Shown here piece after piece: positions 1 to 10,874 of a DNA stretch of 64,000 nt; position 1 is the first letter of the stretch, and the number at the start of each line of letters is the position of its first letter. The notes under the pieces were generated by a model that made no database searches, was not told where the DNA came from, and worked only from the letters and a program-made list of their open reading frames with translations. Source of the stretch: Alphaproteobacteria bacterium (GTDB lineage Bacteria > Pseudomonadota > Alphaproteobacteria > Rs-D84); NCBI GenBank assembly GCA_017629245.1, contig JAGBXO010000002.1, forward strand, positions 117,846 to 181,845, in the 5' to 3' direction. Both the position numbers and the translations under genes were made by a program.

Positions 1-1
1 T

Positions 2-472
2 TCGGCCATGGCGGCATTGACAAGGTTGTTAGATTTAGGAATAGAACCGTTTAAGTTAAAAGAAGAAACGTTGATGCGTGGATTGGTTTCAATGAGGTTG
101 TTTAAAAAACTGTGTCCGCATTGTCGTGAGCAATTGTCGGCACACCCAGAACGTGGTGCGTATCGTCGTGTTATGGATGCGTATGGTGATATTGGTCTGC
201 GCCAGGTTTATCAACGCGGGGCAGGGTGTGAACACTGTAATGGAACAGGAAATATTGGTCGTATTAAGGCAGGTGAAATTATCATTACAAACAGTGAATT
301 TTTGCGTCTGGCCTTGGCAGGAAATACAGATGCGGCGGTGCGTTATTGGATAGAAGAAATGGATGGACGCACATTGAAAGAGGCGGCAGTGTCTCTGATG
401 TTGCAGGGGGTTATTAGTATTGATGAAGTAGAGCGTTGGGTTGGTCAATTGAATCAGCCGGGGGTATATTGA
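2..472 (+). CDS. PilB/GspE-type secretion ATPase, C-terminal part (5' end outside window)
   Basis: This is the last 156 codons of an assembly ATPase of a type IV pilus or type II secretion system. The frame is open to the window edge, and the SAMAALTRLLDLGIEPF stretch matches the region after the arginine finger of PilB/GspE proteins, so the internal ATG at 8 is not the true start. A CPHC...CEHCNGTG zinc module lies at about residues 38-80, typical of the C2 domain of GspE/PilB. It acts on the cytoplasmic face of the inner membrane, powering pilin assembly through the PilC/GspF platform encoded one base downstream. Whether it is a pilus, a secretion system or a competence machine cannot be told from this fragment. 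Confidence 0.88.
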   Translation, partial: SAMAALTRLLDLGIEPFKLKEETLMRGLVSMRLFKKLCPHCREQLSAHPERGAYRRVMDAYGDIGLRQVYQRGAGCEHCNGTGNIGRIKAGEIIITNSEFLRLALAGNTDAAVRYWIEEMDGRTLKEAAVSLMLQGVISIDEVERWVGQLNQPGVY

Positions 473-473
473 T

Positions 474-1544
474 ATGAAAAAACTGGAATTATTATATGCT
501 AAGATGATGTTCCGGTTGAATACGGAAAAGCGTATGGCGATTTGTCGCAAGTTGGCGTCGCTGTTGCGGAATGATTTTACACTGATTGATGCGCTGGAAC
601 GGTTGGAAATGGTGGAATCTAAAAATGGTAAAAAACCAAATGAACCATTTGCAATTGTTATGCGCCAGTGGCAAAAAAATCTGGAACGCGGTATGACTTT
701 TTCTGAGGCCACGCGTGGTTGGGTGCCGCCGAATGAAACACTGTTGGTGACATCGGGAAATTTATCAAACCTGGTGGTTGCATTGGAAAATGTTGGGCGT
801 GTGGTTGATGGTATGCAACGCATTAGGCGTGCAATGACAACGGCGGTTGCGTATCCTTTATTTTTATTGGCGTTGACATTTGGTATTATTATTATGGTTG
901 GAATTTACCTGGTACCCCCATTAGCCGAGGTTGCAGGAAACTCTGTTGTATGGCGTGGGTCGGCGCGCAGTTTGGTGTGGCTGTCGGATGTGTCTATTAA
1001 ATATTGGTATGTTTTCTTGATCGCATTTGCATCTGGTGTTGCGATTGTTTGGTTGACATTGGCGAATTGGACCGGGCGGTTGCGTGCAACATTTGATAAA
1101 TTTCCACCATGGAGTACATATAAAATTCAGGTATCGGTTGGTTGGTTGATGAGTTTAGCTGCCATGGTCAGTGCGGGTGTGACAATTCCAGATGCAATGC
1201 GTATGTTGGCAGACAGTGCAAACAGATATCTGCGCAATATTTTAGATAGGGCGTTAAGGTTTATTGCAAATGGCGATAACCTGGGGCGAGCGTTACAAAA
1301 TACAAACCGTGGTTTCCCAGATGATGAAATTATAGGCGACTTGACAATTTATGCAGATATGAATGGGTTTGATGAAAACCTGGCCCAGGTTGCAAATGAT
1401 TATTTAAATGAATCTGTTCGCAAGATGGAAAAAATTTCAAATACGCTGAACAGTATGGGGATTTTACTGGTGTCTGCGATTATTGCGTGGGTTGTTTTGG
1501 GGACATTTCAGATGCAGGACCAGATTACATCCGCATTATCGTAA
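474..1544 (+). CDS. PilC/GspF-family inner-membrane platform protein
   Basis: This is a polytopic inner-membrane protein of 356 residues with the two-fold T2SF architecture: a cytoplasmic helical domain (about 15-125), a first membrane hairpin with hydrophobic segments near 130-150 and 165-195, a second cytoplasmic domain, and a last membrane segment near the C-terminus. Such platforms couple the PilB/GspE ATPase to pilin or pseudopilin polymerisation. The start lies one base after the stop of the ATPase gene, so the two are translationally close. The family is divergent, closer in feel to type IVb pilus platforms than to classical PilC. No pilin or prepilin peptidase is visible downstream, because the next gene is on the other strand. 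Confidence 0.83.
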   Translation: MKKLELLYAKMMFRLNTEKRMAICRKLASLLRNDFTLIDALERLEMVESKNGKKPNEPFAIVMRQWQKNLERGMTFSEATRGWVPPNETLLVTSGNLSNLVVALENVGRVVDGMQRIRRAMTTAVAYPLFLLALTFGIIIMVGIYLVPPLAEVAGNSVVWRGSARSLVWLSDVSIKYWYVFLIAFASGVAIVWLTLANWTGRLRATFDKFPPWSTYKIQVSVGWLMSLAAMVSAGVTIPDAMRMLADSANRYLRNILDRALRFIANGDNLGRALQNTNRGFPDDEIIGDLTIYADMNGFDENLAQVANDYLNESVRKMEKISNTLNSMGILLVSAIIAWVVLGTFQMQDQITSALS

Positions 1545-1547
1545 TTT

Positions 1548-1605
1548 AGTGGTTAGTGATTGTGTGCGGCATTTGCCGCACATTATTGTGCCATCACTAA
1601 TCACT
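1548..1605. repeat. Nested hairpin between convergent genes (possible bidirectional terminator)
   Basis: A 13-bp outer stem (1548-1560 with 1593-1605, one G-U pair) encloses an 8-bp perfect inner stem (1563-1570 with 1575-1582). It begins three bases after the pilC-like stop and sits between convergent genes. There is no clear T-run on either side, so a terminator role is plausible but unproven. The AGTGATTAGT-like motif recurs just downstream. Confidence 0.5.
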
Positions 1606-1626
1606 TGCGACTATTCACTTACACTA

Positions 1627-4670
<3,044 letters not shown>

Positions 4671-4676
4671 TTGAAT

Positions 4677-4698
4677 ATGGCGCGGTTTTCCGCGCCAT
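4677..4698. repeat. Perfect GC-rich hairpin after gyrB
   Basis: A 9-bp perfect stem with a TTTT loop lies 6 bases after the gyrB stop. It lacks a following T-run, so it is more likely a 3'-end stabilising or attenuating hairpin than a complete intrinsic terminator. It overlaps the earliest ATG of the next ORF, which supports the later start used here for that gene. Confidence 0.55.
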
Positions 4699-4720
4699 GA
4701 AATTATATGTGGGGATGATT

Positions 4721-5383
4721 ATGGCAGATAGTTCGGATGCGTTGAAGCGGGCGCAGATTGATTTGAAAAATAGATTAAGATTATTAGATAATCGTTTTGG
4801 TGAACATTCGCCAATAAACAATGATATGTTGCCAAATATGCCACAGGGCAGTATGGTTGTTATTACAAAAGAAGTAAAAGATATATTAAGTTTGATTCAA
4901 GATAAAACACAGAGAGATAAAAAAGAAGTGCCTTTTCTTTTGTTTGGTAAAAACGAGGGGCAGGTTGTTTTTATAGATAATATTGATGCAGAATTGGATA
5001 ATTTAAGCGGGGTTGAAGCAAATCATGCAAATTTGTTGCCGGCACTTGAAAAATTTATAAATAAGTCAAAAAAGGACGGCAGTGATATAGTTGTGCATGG
5101 GCATTCACATCCGATGACAAGTGAATATAATAAAAGTTTTTCACTGGGTGATATGAATGCGTATAAAGATTTTCGCCTGGATAACGGGGTTTTTAGAACT
5201 GGGAAAATAGAACTTTGTTCTTGTTTGCTGGTTGATGGTAATTATAATTTTTTGTTCTTTGATGGTAATGATTATTATAAATTTAATGATGTTTTTGTGC
5301 AGGCTGAAAACGGTGATATCATAGAACAGTTGCCGTGTTATAAGAAGAGTCTGGGTCTTTATCGTGGAAATGAACGTGGATAA
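4721..5383 (+). CDS. JAMM/MPN-like domain protein, unknown role
   Basis: This is a 220-residue protein with a HGHSHP motif followed nine residues later by SLGD (about residues 134-151). It resembles the H-x-H-P...S-x2-D zinc site of JAMM/MPN isopeptidases and RadC-like proteins. The spacing is longer than the usual six to seven residues, so metal binding and protease activity are uncertain. The start at 4721 is preferred because GGGG lies six bases upstream, whereas the ATG at 4697 lies inside the hairpin after gyrB. It probably heads a tight cluster with the 98-residue protein, the HhH-GPD protein and ung. No signal peptide is seen. The substrate is unknown. Confidence 0.55.
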   Translation: MADSSDALKRAQIDLKNRLRLLDNRFGEHSPINNDMLPNMPQGSMVVITKEVKDILSLIQDKTQRDKKEVPFLLFGKNEGQVVFIDNIDAELDNLSGVEANHANLLPALEKFINKSKKDGSDIVVHGHSHPMTSEYNKSFSLGDMNAYKDFRLDNGVFRTGKIELCSCLLVDGNYNFLFFDGNDYYKFNDVFVQAENGDIIEQLPCYKKSLGLYRGNERG

Positions 5384-5398
5384 AATAGGGGAGATTAT

Positions 5399-5695
5399 AT
5401 GTTTGAATTGCCAAAGATTATTAAAAGTGGACCCAGTCAAAAAGATAAACTAAATGCGGAAAAACAGGCCCTGGAAAAAGAAATCCAGGAACTGATGGCG
5501 CATGGTGGGGTCAGTGAAAGTCAAATATGGCATAAAAAAGCACGAATACAGGCGATTGATAAAGAGATAAAGGCATTGGAAACCAAGGGCTTTAATGCAG
5601 GTAATGATAAATTAAAGTCTATGATGGAGGCGCAAAATGGGCAAAGCCTTAGTCCGGAACAGATGGCGGCGGCCATGGGGGCGGGGCGCGAATGA
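5399..5695 (+). CDS. Small coiled-coil protein of unknown function
   Basis: This is a 98-residue, highly charged protein. Residues about 14-70 form a likely antiparallel coiled coil rich in Lys, Glu and Ala, and the C-terminus contains a LSPEQMAAAMGAG segment. I do not recognise the family. A GGGGAG ribosome site precedes the ATG, and its stop overlaps the start of the next gene by four bases (ATGA), so it is probably translated together with the HhH-GPD protein. No membrane segment or catalytic motif is visible. Confidence 0.6.
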   Translation: MFELPKIIKSGPSQKDKLNAEKQALEKEIQELMAHGGVSESQIWHKKARIQAIDKEIKALETKGFNAGNDKLKSMMEAQNGQSLSPEQMAAAMGAGRE

Positions 5696-6336
5696 TTGAT
5701 TTTTCGCAGAAATGGTTTTTTGATTTAGATGTGCGACTGCGTGGGGCGGGGTTGGACAGTGATGTGCAATCTTTTGATGATATTTTACAGAATCTGAAAT
5801 CGCGAAAAATTTATAATGCAGATGAATTTGCAGGGCATTGCGCATATGTTATTTTGGCAGGTGGATTTTCGCAACAAACAGCCAAGAAAATTCATGATAA
5901 AATTATGAATATGTTGCATAAATTTGGTGCTGATTACAATTTGTTAATTGGATTATTTAATAATAAAAATAAAGTTAATGCAATTTGTAAAATCTGGGAA
6001 AATCGTATTGATTTTTGTGATGAGTATTATAAGTTAGAATCATTAGATGAACGGTTGCGGTACCTGCAAAAGTTGCCACATGTTGGTAAAATTACCGCCA
6101 ATCATTTGGCGCGAAATCTGGGCGAAGATGTTGTTAAATATGATGTATGGATTCAGCGATTGGGGTGTGCGTTTGTTGGAAAAAAATTGCCAATTGATAA
6201 TGGTAATTTATCGGATGATGTAAAGCGGGCATGTGATGATATGTTTTTGCATTTGGTAGAGCAGACTGGTTTACCGCGTGGGTATATTGATGTTGTTTTG
6301 TGGAAATCTTGTCAGCAGGGGTTGATAAAGTTATGA
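5692..6336 (+). CDS. HhH-GPD-like DNA glycosylase family protein
   Basis: This is a 214-residue, mostly helical protein. Residues about 122-150 form a helix-hairpin-helix (LPHVGKITANHLARNLG) followed by VVKYDVWIQRLG, which parallels the HhH...K/D...H-x-R region of base-excision DNA glycosylases of the EndoIII/Ogg superfamily. The Asp after the hairpin would be the catalytic GPD aspartate. There is no C-terminal iron-sulfur cysteine cluster. It overlaps ung by four bases, which strongly suggests a shared base-excision role. The exact damaged base (8-oxoguanine or another) cannot be inferred. The N-terminal domain is divergent, so a domain-only resemblance remains possible. Confidence 0.65.
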   Translation: MIDFSQKWFFDLDVRLRGAGLDSDVQSFDDILQNLKSRKIYNADEFAGHCAYVILAGGFSQQTAKKIHDKIMNMLHKFGADYNLLIGLFNNKNKVNAICKIWENRIDFCDEYYKLESLDERLRYLQKLPHVGKITANHLARNLGEDVVKYDVWIQRLGCAFVGKKLPIDNGNLSDDVKRACDDMFLHLVEQTGLPRGYIDVVLWKSCQQGLIKL

Positions 6337-6995
6337 ATGTGAAAATTGAACAATCGTGGAAAAATGCGCTAGGTGCAGAATTTGACAAGGATTACTTTGT
6401 TAAACTGACAGATTTTGTGCGCGGTGAGTATTTGTCGGGTAAAACGATTTATCCTGCGCCACAAAATATTTTTAATGCATTTAATTTATGTCCGTTGGAC
6501 CAGGTCAAGGTTGTTATTATCGGTCAGGATCCGTATCATGAACCAGGGCAGGCGCATGGATTGTGTTTTTCGGTTTTGCCACCAACACCAATTCCACCGT
6601 CGTTGGTAAATATTTATAAAGAAATTGAATCTGATCTGGGGCGGAAATCTGTCACAAATGGTGATTTGACACACTGGGCAAATCAGGGTGTGTTGTTGCT
6701 GAATTCTACATTGACGGTTCGCGCACATGCGGCGGCATCGCATGCCGGGCGCGGATGGGAAGAATTTACAGACAGTGTTATTCGTGCGGTATCTGCGCGC
6801 GAAAATATTGTTTATATGCTGTGGGGTTCGTATGCCCAGAAAAAAGCAGCATTTGTAAATCCAGAAAAAAATTTGGTGCTGCGCAGTGTGCATCCGTCGC
6901 CATTGTCGGCGTATAGGGGATTTTTTGGTTCCAGACATTTTAGCCAGGCGAATGAATACCTGGCCAGGTGTGGTAAAGCGCCGATTGAATGGTAA
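6333..6995 (+). CDS. ung: Uracil-DNA glycosylase, family 1
   Basis: Ung removes uracil from DNA at the first step of base-excision repair. The 220-residue protein has motif GQDPYHEPGQAHGLCFSV, whose Asp activates water, the aromatic uracil-stacking region, and the C-terminal HPSPLSAYRGFFGS motif with the catalytic His and the intercalation loop. The start at 6333 overlaps the previous stop as ATGA; the longer frame starting at 6300 lies wholly inside the upstream gene and is rejected. It is the last gene of the gyrB-proximal repair cluster and converges on a minus-strand gene only seven bases away. Confidence 0.95.
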   Translation: MNVKIEQSWKNALGAEFDKDYFVKLTDFVRGEYLSGKTIYPAPQNIFNAFNLCPLDQVKVVIIGQDPYHEPGQAHGLCFSVLPPTPIPPSLVNIYKEIESDLGRKSVTNGDLTHWANQGVLLLNSTLTVRAHAAASHAGRGWEEFTDSVIRAVSARENIVYMLWGSYAQKKAAFVNPEKNLVLRSVHPSPLSAYRGFFGSRHFSQANEYLARCGKAPIEW

Positions 6996-7002
6996 GGGGT
7001 GG

Positions 7003-7560
7003 TTAAAAACTGTATGTCAGGCCCAGGCCATAAAATGCATATGAATTGTTTTCCGGTGCGGTATTGCCGTTGGAAAAATGTTGCATAAATATTTCTGCCG
7101 CAGTGCATTCAGATAGTCTGTATCCAGCACCCAGTTTAAAACCGAACAATAATTTTGAACCGATTCGTTCATTCTGTTGTGCTTGCATCCCGACACCAAG
7201 TCCAATGAAGGTGTACCAGTTGTCCCCATAGAATGGAATAACGTCTTCAGATAGCATGGCGATTGGAATTGTGTATTTATCCCAATGCCAACCATATTTT
7301 TTACCATGTCCCAATGTTTGGATTATGTTTAATGACTTGCGTGCGTACATTCCAAAAAAATTGGTGGGCTGGGAATACTGTGCATGCAGCATTATAAATG
7401 GTACCCATTGTGTTGGTGGTGGTAACAGAAAACCGCTGTTTACCCCATAACCAATATGGAATGCAATCTGTTGTTCGTATCCGTTAAAAAAGGGGTTGTT
7501 TTCTGCGTGTACAGGAATTATATGCAGGGTAAAAATCAGTGCGTATAAAAATTTTTTCAT
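7003..7560 (-). CDS. Outer-membrane protein resembling PagL lipid A 3-O-deacylase
   Basis: The 185-residue product starts with a clear signal peptide (MKKFLYALIFTLHIIPVHA) and ends in a beta-strand with terminal Phe, as outer-membrane barrels do. Near the C-terminus, QHFSNGNTAPENNSY resembles the His-x-Ser-Asn region of PagL, an eight-stranded barrel that removes the 3-O acyl chain of lipid A. The catalytic Glu is not certain. The start at 7560 was chosen because the signal peptide begins there; the longer in-frame start adds a hydrophilic leader. A TATAAT at 7576-7581 lies only 15 bases upstream, so the leader would be very short. Its role in lipid A remodelling is an inference. Confidence 0.6.
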   Translation of the reverse strand: MKKFLYALIFTLHIIPVHAENNPFFNGYEQQIAFHIGYGVNSGFLLPPPTQWVPFIMLHAQYSQPTNFFGMYARKSLNIIQTLGHGKKYGWHWDKYTIPIAMLSEDVIPFYGDNWYTFIGLGVGMQAQQNERIGSKLLFGFKLGAGYRLSECTAAEIFMQHFSNGNTAPENNSYAFYGLGLTYSF

Positions 7561-7660
7561 AGTGATGCATATAGTATTATATTTATGGTTTGTGTTCAAT
7601 TAATTTTATTAAAATAAATAATGATTTTAAATAAGAATAAAATCGTTATGTTGGTTTTTC

Positions 7661-7688
7661 TTGCAATTATAAAAAATATTGTTATAAT
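7661..7688 (+). promoter_or_regulatory. Promoter of tRNA-Met
   Basis: TTGCAA at 7661-7666 and TATAAT at 7683-7688 are separated by 16 bp, with the tRNA beginning 12 bases after the -10. It fits the spacing seen at the other promoters in this window. Confidence 0.7.
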
Positions 7689-7699
7689 GCGTGGCGTTT

Positions 7700-7774
7700 G
7701 GCAGCGTAGCTCAGTGGTAGAGCAGAGGAATCATAATCCTTTGGTCGGGGGTCCGAATCCCTCCGCTGCTACCA
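7700..7774 (+). tRNA. tRNA-Met (CAT), elongator-like
   Basis: The cloverleaf is complete: a 7-bp acceptor stem (with a G1-U72 wobble), a GCTC/GAGC D stem, a GAGGA/TCCTT anticodon stem with loop ATCATAA (anticodon CAT), a T arm with GTCCGAATC, and an encoded CCA. The sequence around the anticodon arm (AGAGGAATCATAATCCT) matches the elongator tRNA-Met of alphaproteobacteria. A lysidine-modified tRNA-Ile is the main alternative. Confidence 0.9.
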
Positions 7775-7779
7775 AGATT

Positions 7780-7804
7780 TCCCGGTTAACCGGGATTTTT
7801 TTAT
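7780..7804 (+). terminator. Intrinsic terminator of tRNA-Met
   Basis: A 6-bp stem (tcccgg/ccggga) with loop TTAA is followed by a run of seven T, six bases after the tRNA CCA. Confidence 0.8.
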
Positions 7805-7826
7805 TTAGTAAAAATTTTCCGATTTT

Positions 7827-7887
7827 GTCCGAATTTGTCAGTTTTAGCAGATATATTTACATATAGTGGACATAATTTCGGACATAG
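7827..7887. repeat. Imperfect inverted repeat next to tRNA-Met
   Basis: Arms starting with TGTCCGAATTTGTC and ending with ATAATTTCGGACA flank about 30 AT-rich bases. It lies between the tRNA terminator and the terminator of the minus-strand gene. No function is evident; it could be an operator or a decayed insertion site. Confidence 0.35.
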
Positions 7888-7891
7888 AAAA

Positions 7892-7911
7892 CACCGCCTG
7901 TTTGGGCGGTG
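7892..7911 (-). terminator. Terminator hairpin of the 293-residue protein gene
   Basis: A perfect 7-bp GC-rich stem (CACCGCC with GGCGGTG) with a 6-nt loop lies just after the minus-strand stop and is followed on that strand by TTTTCT. Confidence 0.65.
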
Positions 7912-7915
7912 GGGA

Positions 7916-8797
7916 TTATCGTGTGTTTTGCTTTTCTTTGTTAAATGCAGACAGGATTTCTGTGGCATTGCGATGCAGATGTTGTTGGATGGTACGAAAT
8001 GATGCTTTTTCTCCAATTTGAATCCAGCCACGGGGGTATTTTTCAAACTGTTTGGTTTTTGGATTGTATGAAATAAACGTGCTGTAAAATATTGCTGTTA
8101 AATCATACGGATCGTCATCTTCATCAATCTGGGACGAATGATTAGGTTGGTGGGTGTATGTTCCCCAAGTGTATACTGTGGGGATGCTGGCGATAAATGC
8201 CAATTCACGACCATTGAAATCTGGGTGTGATTCTAACAAGTGTTTTATGTTGGATAGTGCTTCTACTTCGCTATCTTTTTGGTAGTCTGGATTGTGGTAA
8301 AAATGGCATAAGTACAAATGATCCCAACGCACATTTAACATTTGTTGAATCATTTTTGGGGTTAAATCTGTTATTTTATAAGAATTAGGTGTTGGTTCGG
8401 CCGGTGTTATTGTTTTATTTACAGTAGGCGTTGTTGTCTGTGGATTGTTTTGAATATTTTTTAACTGCCAATTTTTTATAGATTCCAATATGTTCAAAAT
8501 CTGTTCTGCCCTTTGTGGGGATGGTTTGTTGTCGGGGGGTAGATAGTTCCAATGAATTTTTTGCCGCCAAAGTTCTATTTGTTTTATAACATCATACATC
8601 TGGGGTGTGTTTTTAATGTGTGTTGATATCATCAATGGATACCAATAACGAAATCTGTCATGGCATGCTTTGCGGCTGTATTTTATGTTTGATATGGTCA
8701 GTTGTCTAAATAAATCATCAGGGCATTTTGAACGAAATTCTTGGTAGGTATCTCGGTCCATATAAATATGTACATAACGCTTGTTCTGTTTTGACAT
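7916..8797 (-). CDS. Unknown 293-residue protein
   Basis: I do not recognise this protein. It is soluble, without a signal peptide or membrane segment. The N-terminal part (about 1-100) is helical and aromatic-rich. A Pro/Thr-rich linker lies at about 115-140, and a C-terminal domain (about 145-280) carries acidic stretches and a GWIQIGEKASFRTIQQHL segment that could be a helix-turn-helix-like element. It is a single-gene unit with its own promoter (TTGCAA, 16 bp, TATAAA) and terminator. Its position beside a tRNA gene and an RgpF-like gene is compatible with an accessory gene, but no mobility gene accompanies it. Confidence 0.6.
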   Translation of the reverse strand: MSKQNKRYVHIYMDRDTYQEFRSKCPDDLFRQLTISNIKYSRKACHDRFRYWYPLMISTHIKNTPQMYDVIKQIELWRQKIHWNYLPPDNKPSPQRAEQILNILESIKNWQLKNIQNNPQTTTPTVNKTITPAEPTPNSYKITDLTPKMIQQMLNVRWDHLYLCHFYHNPDYQKDSEVEALSNIKHLLESHPDFNGRELAFIASIPTVYTWGTYTHQPNHSSQIDEDDDPYDLTAIFYSTFISYNPKTKQFEKYPRGWIQIGEKASFRTIQQHLHRNATEILSAFNKEKQNTR

Positions 8798-8826
8798 GTT
8801 TGACTTTTTTAATCTTTTACATAAGT

Positions 8827-8854
8827 TTTATAGCATAAAATTGCAGATTTGCAA
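8827..8854 (-). promoter_or_regulatory. Promoter of the 293-residue protein gene
   Basis: On the minus strand TTGCAA (8849-8854) and TATAAA (8827-8832) are separated by 16 bp, about 30 bases before the ATG at 8797. Confidence 0.6.
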
Positions 8855-8922
8855 GCGGTGTGGTGGTTTTTTATTGCGGGGGTGCGTGGGGCAGGCTAAT
8901 ATAATAAAAAAAGGTGCAGGTT

Positions 8923-9717
8923 ATGACACGGCGGTTATTTATTTTTGCAGCATATGATAAAGATAATATTGTTGATGATTCTGTGATGTTTTATTTGCGG
9001 GCTTTGTCAGAGGTGGGGGATATTGTTTTTATGGCGGACAATGATTTGCCGGATGATGAATTGGCGTGTGTTAGAATGGTGCCAAATGTATTATATGCCG
9101 GGGCGATGCGACATGGGGAATATGATTTTGGTTCATATCGGCGTGCCTTTGGCTGGGCGAAAAATGCAGAAATATTAAATAATTATGATTGGGTTTGGTT
9201 TGTTAATGATTCTGTGTATGGGCCAATTGGTGATTTGAAAGGTTGTCTGGCGTGGCTGGAATCAGGTGGGGCGCAATTCGTTGGTATGGTGGCAAATTCT
9301 GATAAAAATACGCCGCCACATATTCAATCGTGGTTTATGGGTATTTGTCGCGATTTAGCATTGCAAGATTTTGTACAGGATTTTTGGGAAAATGTGACAA
9401 AATTAGAAAATAAAAATCAAATCTGTATGAAGTACGAAGTTGGATTTTCCGAACTGATGCGTGCACATGGTGTTGGGTTCAAGGCGTTGTTGGTGCAAAA
9501 CAGTCATAAATGCAATATGGTTTACAGAAAACCATATCGTGCGTTACGTTGCGGATTGCCGTTTATAAAACGGTCTGGGTTGAAAAATATGTTTGATTTT
9601 GATGTTGTGGCACGGTTTGTAAAAAATCAAATTTTATTAAATGCGATAATTGAAAATGCAAATAGGTGCGGTGTTGTTTTCAAAAAGCAGGGGTGGTTTA
9701 GGCGGTTGTTTGTGTGA
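8923..9717 (+). CDS. RgpF/rhamnan-synthesis-F-like glycosyltransferase family protein
   Basis: This is a 264-residue protein of the rhamnan synthesis F type, found in cell-surface polysaccharide clusters and probably active at the cytoplasmic face of the membrane. Diagnostic stretches are RLFIFAAYD near the start, HGEYDFGSYRRAF, WVWFVNDSVYGP, and HIQSWFMG. The ATG at 8923 was chosen over a GTG at 8914 because it aligns with the start of its paralogue at 48377-49225. Its stop overlaps the earliest possible start of the next frame but not the chosen one. It stands alone here, whereas its paralogue is in a three-gene glycan cluster. Donor and acceptor sugars are unknown. Confidence 0.75.
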   Translation: MTRRLFIFAAYDKDNIVDDSVMFYLRALSEVGDIVFMADNDLPDDELACVRMVPNVLYAGAMRHGEYDFGSYRRAFGWAKNAEILNNYDWVWFVNDSVYGPIGDLKGCLAWLESGGAQFVGMVANSDKNTPPHIQSWFMGICRDLALQDFVQDFWENVTKLENKNQICMKYEVGFSELMRAHGVGFKALLVQNSHKCNMVYRKPYRALRCGLPFIKRSGLKNMFDFDVVARFVKNQILLNAIIENANRCGVVFKKQGWFRRLFV

Positions 9718-9788
9718 TGTTTGTATGGTTGACTTTTTTTGTGCATTTCACCATAATATGGGCGATGAAAGGTAAAGGATATTTAATT

Positions 9789-10286
9789 ATGTGGAAATTT
9801 TTAGTGGCCGTATTTGCATTATTGCCGGGTGTTGTGATGGCAAATCCGGCGTGTCCGGTTTGTACAATTGCCATTGGGGCAGGGCTGGATATTGCACGTC
9901 GATTGGGCGTGCCAGACAGTGTGGTTGGCCTGTGGGCTGGGGCATTGTTAACGCTGTTGGGGTATTGGATGTTGAAATGGATGGATAAGAAAAACTGGTA
10001 TTTCCCGGGGCGTGATGCGATTGTGATTATATTGTCGGTTGCGATGATTGGCTTTGCGTATTTTGGGACTGTTAAATATAATCCAGTATCTATTTGTGGT
10101 GCCTTTGTTATGGATCCTGTGTTATTTGGGACGATTTGTGGTGCATTGATATTTATTTTGACAAGTAAACTGTATCAATGGATGAAGGAAAAAAACGGTG
10201 GTCATGCACACTTTCCATTTGAAAAGGTAGTATTGCCAGTGGTCGCACTGGCGTTGGTCAGTTGGCTGATGATTGCGTGTTTATAG
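9789..10286 (+). CDS. Integral membrane protein with CPVC motif
   Basis: This is a 165-residue membrane protein. A signal-like hydrophobic N-terminus ends at VVMANP and is followed at once by CPVC and the AIGAGLDIARRLGV segment, then by three or four further hydrophobic helices. A later SICGAF cysteine may partner with CPVC in redox chemistry or metal binding. I recall similar NPxCPVCTxAIGAGL proteins as a conserved family without known function; that recollection is unchecked. The start at 9789 is chosen for its AAAGGA ribosome site and signal-like N-terminus. The next gene follows with a 26-base gap, so they are probably co-expressed. Confidence 0.7.
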   Translation: MWKFLVAVFALLPGVVMANPACPVCTIAIGAGLDIARRLGVPDSVVGLWAGALLTLLGYWMLKWMDKKNWYFPGRDAIVIILSVAMIGFAYFGTVKYNPVSICGAFVMDPVLFGTICGALIFILTSKLYQWMKEKNGGHAHFPFEKVVLPVVALALVSWLMIACL

Positions 10287-10312
10287 GAATTTTAAGAAAG
10301 GGGAAAAATAAA

Positions 10313-10870
10313 ATGAAGAAAATTGAATCTGTTCAGGAATTTGTTGAAAAATTAGATGCCGCGAAAAAGGTTAATCCAAAAGATTTGTCATCTGATCAGG
10401 ATTTGACAATTGGTATTATGAATCTGATTTCAATTGAAGAACATTTGATGTTTTCTGGTGCAAAGACAGGTAAAACAGAATTTTATGACCTGATTAATGA
10501 AGTGCGTGAAATGCGCAAGAATGCAATGCTAAAAATTATCCCATCGTATGAGGGGGAGGTTTGGTGTATTTCTAAGCATTTGTTGGCGGCATCAATGCGT
10601 GTATTCGAAGTTGGAACCAAGGCGTTGTCCGCCGGTGACAAGCAGACCGCGTATGATTTATTTGATCAATCGTATGGTCTGTATTGCATGTTCTGGGGGC
10701 TGAATATGGGGATGTTGACAGGTGATAAGAAGGATGTAAAGGTGTCTAAAAAGTCTGTGGCTGTTAAGGAAACAATCGTCGCAGCGCCTGTTGCAAAGTC
10801 AGAAGAAAAAGGCGGTATGAGCAAGCTGAAGAGTTGGGTTCGGAATGCGGTTAACTGTTGCATAGAATAA
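10313..10870 (+). CDS. Unknown 185-residue helical protein
   Basis: This is a cytoplasmic, helical protein without a recognised family. Residues 1-125 hold regular helices, including an ISIEEHLMFSGAKTG segment and a YDLFDQSYGLYCMFWGLNMG segment, and the C-terminal third is a Lys/Val/Ala-rich linker ending in SWVRNAVNCC. The start at 10313 follows an AAAGGGGAA ribosome site; the earlier in-frame start lies inside the membrane-protein gene. It is paired with the CPVC membrane protein and followed by palindromic element 1 and an intrinsic terminator, so the pair ends here. Confidence 0.6.
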   Translation: MKKIESVQEFVEKLDAAKKVNPKDLSSDQDLTIGIMNLISIEEHLMFSGAKTGKTEFYDLINEVREMRKNAMLKIIPSYEGEVWCISKHLLAASMRVFEVGTKALSAGDKQTAYDLFDQSYGLYCMFWGLNMGMLTGDKKDVKVSKKSVAVKETIVAAPVAKSEEKGGMSKLKSWVRNAVNCCIE

Positions 10871-10874
10871 AATA

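Noticed and set aside
89..823. Minus-strand 244-codon ORF
   Set aside because: It is antisense to the clear PilB and PilC-like genes and has an implausible composition.
4677..4698. Start of the JAMM-like gene at 4697
   Set aside because: That ATG lies in a perfect hairpin; the ATG at 4721 has a proper ribosome site.
7827..7887. dif site next to tRNA-Met
   Set aside because: The inverted repeat lacks the 28-bp two-arm structure with a short central region expected for dif.
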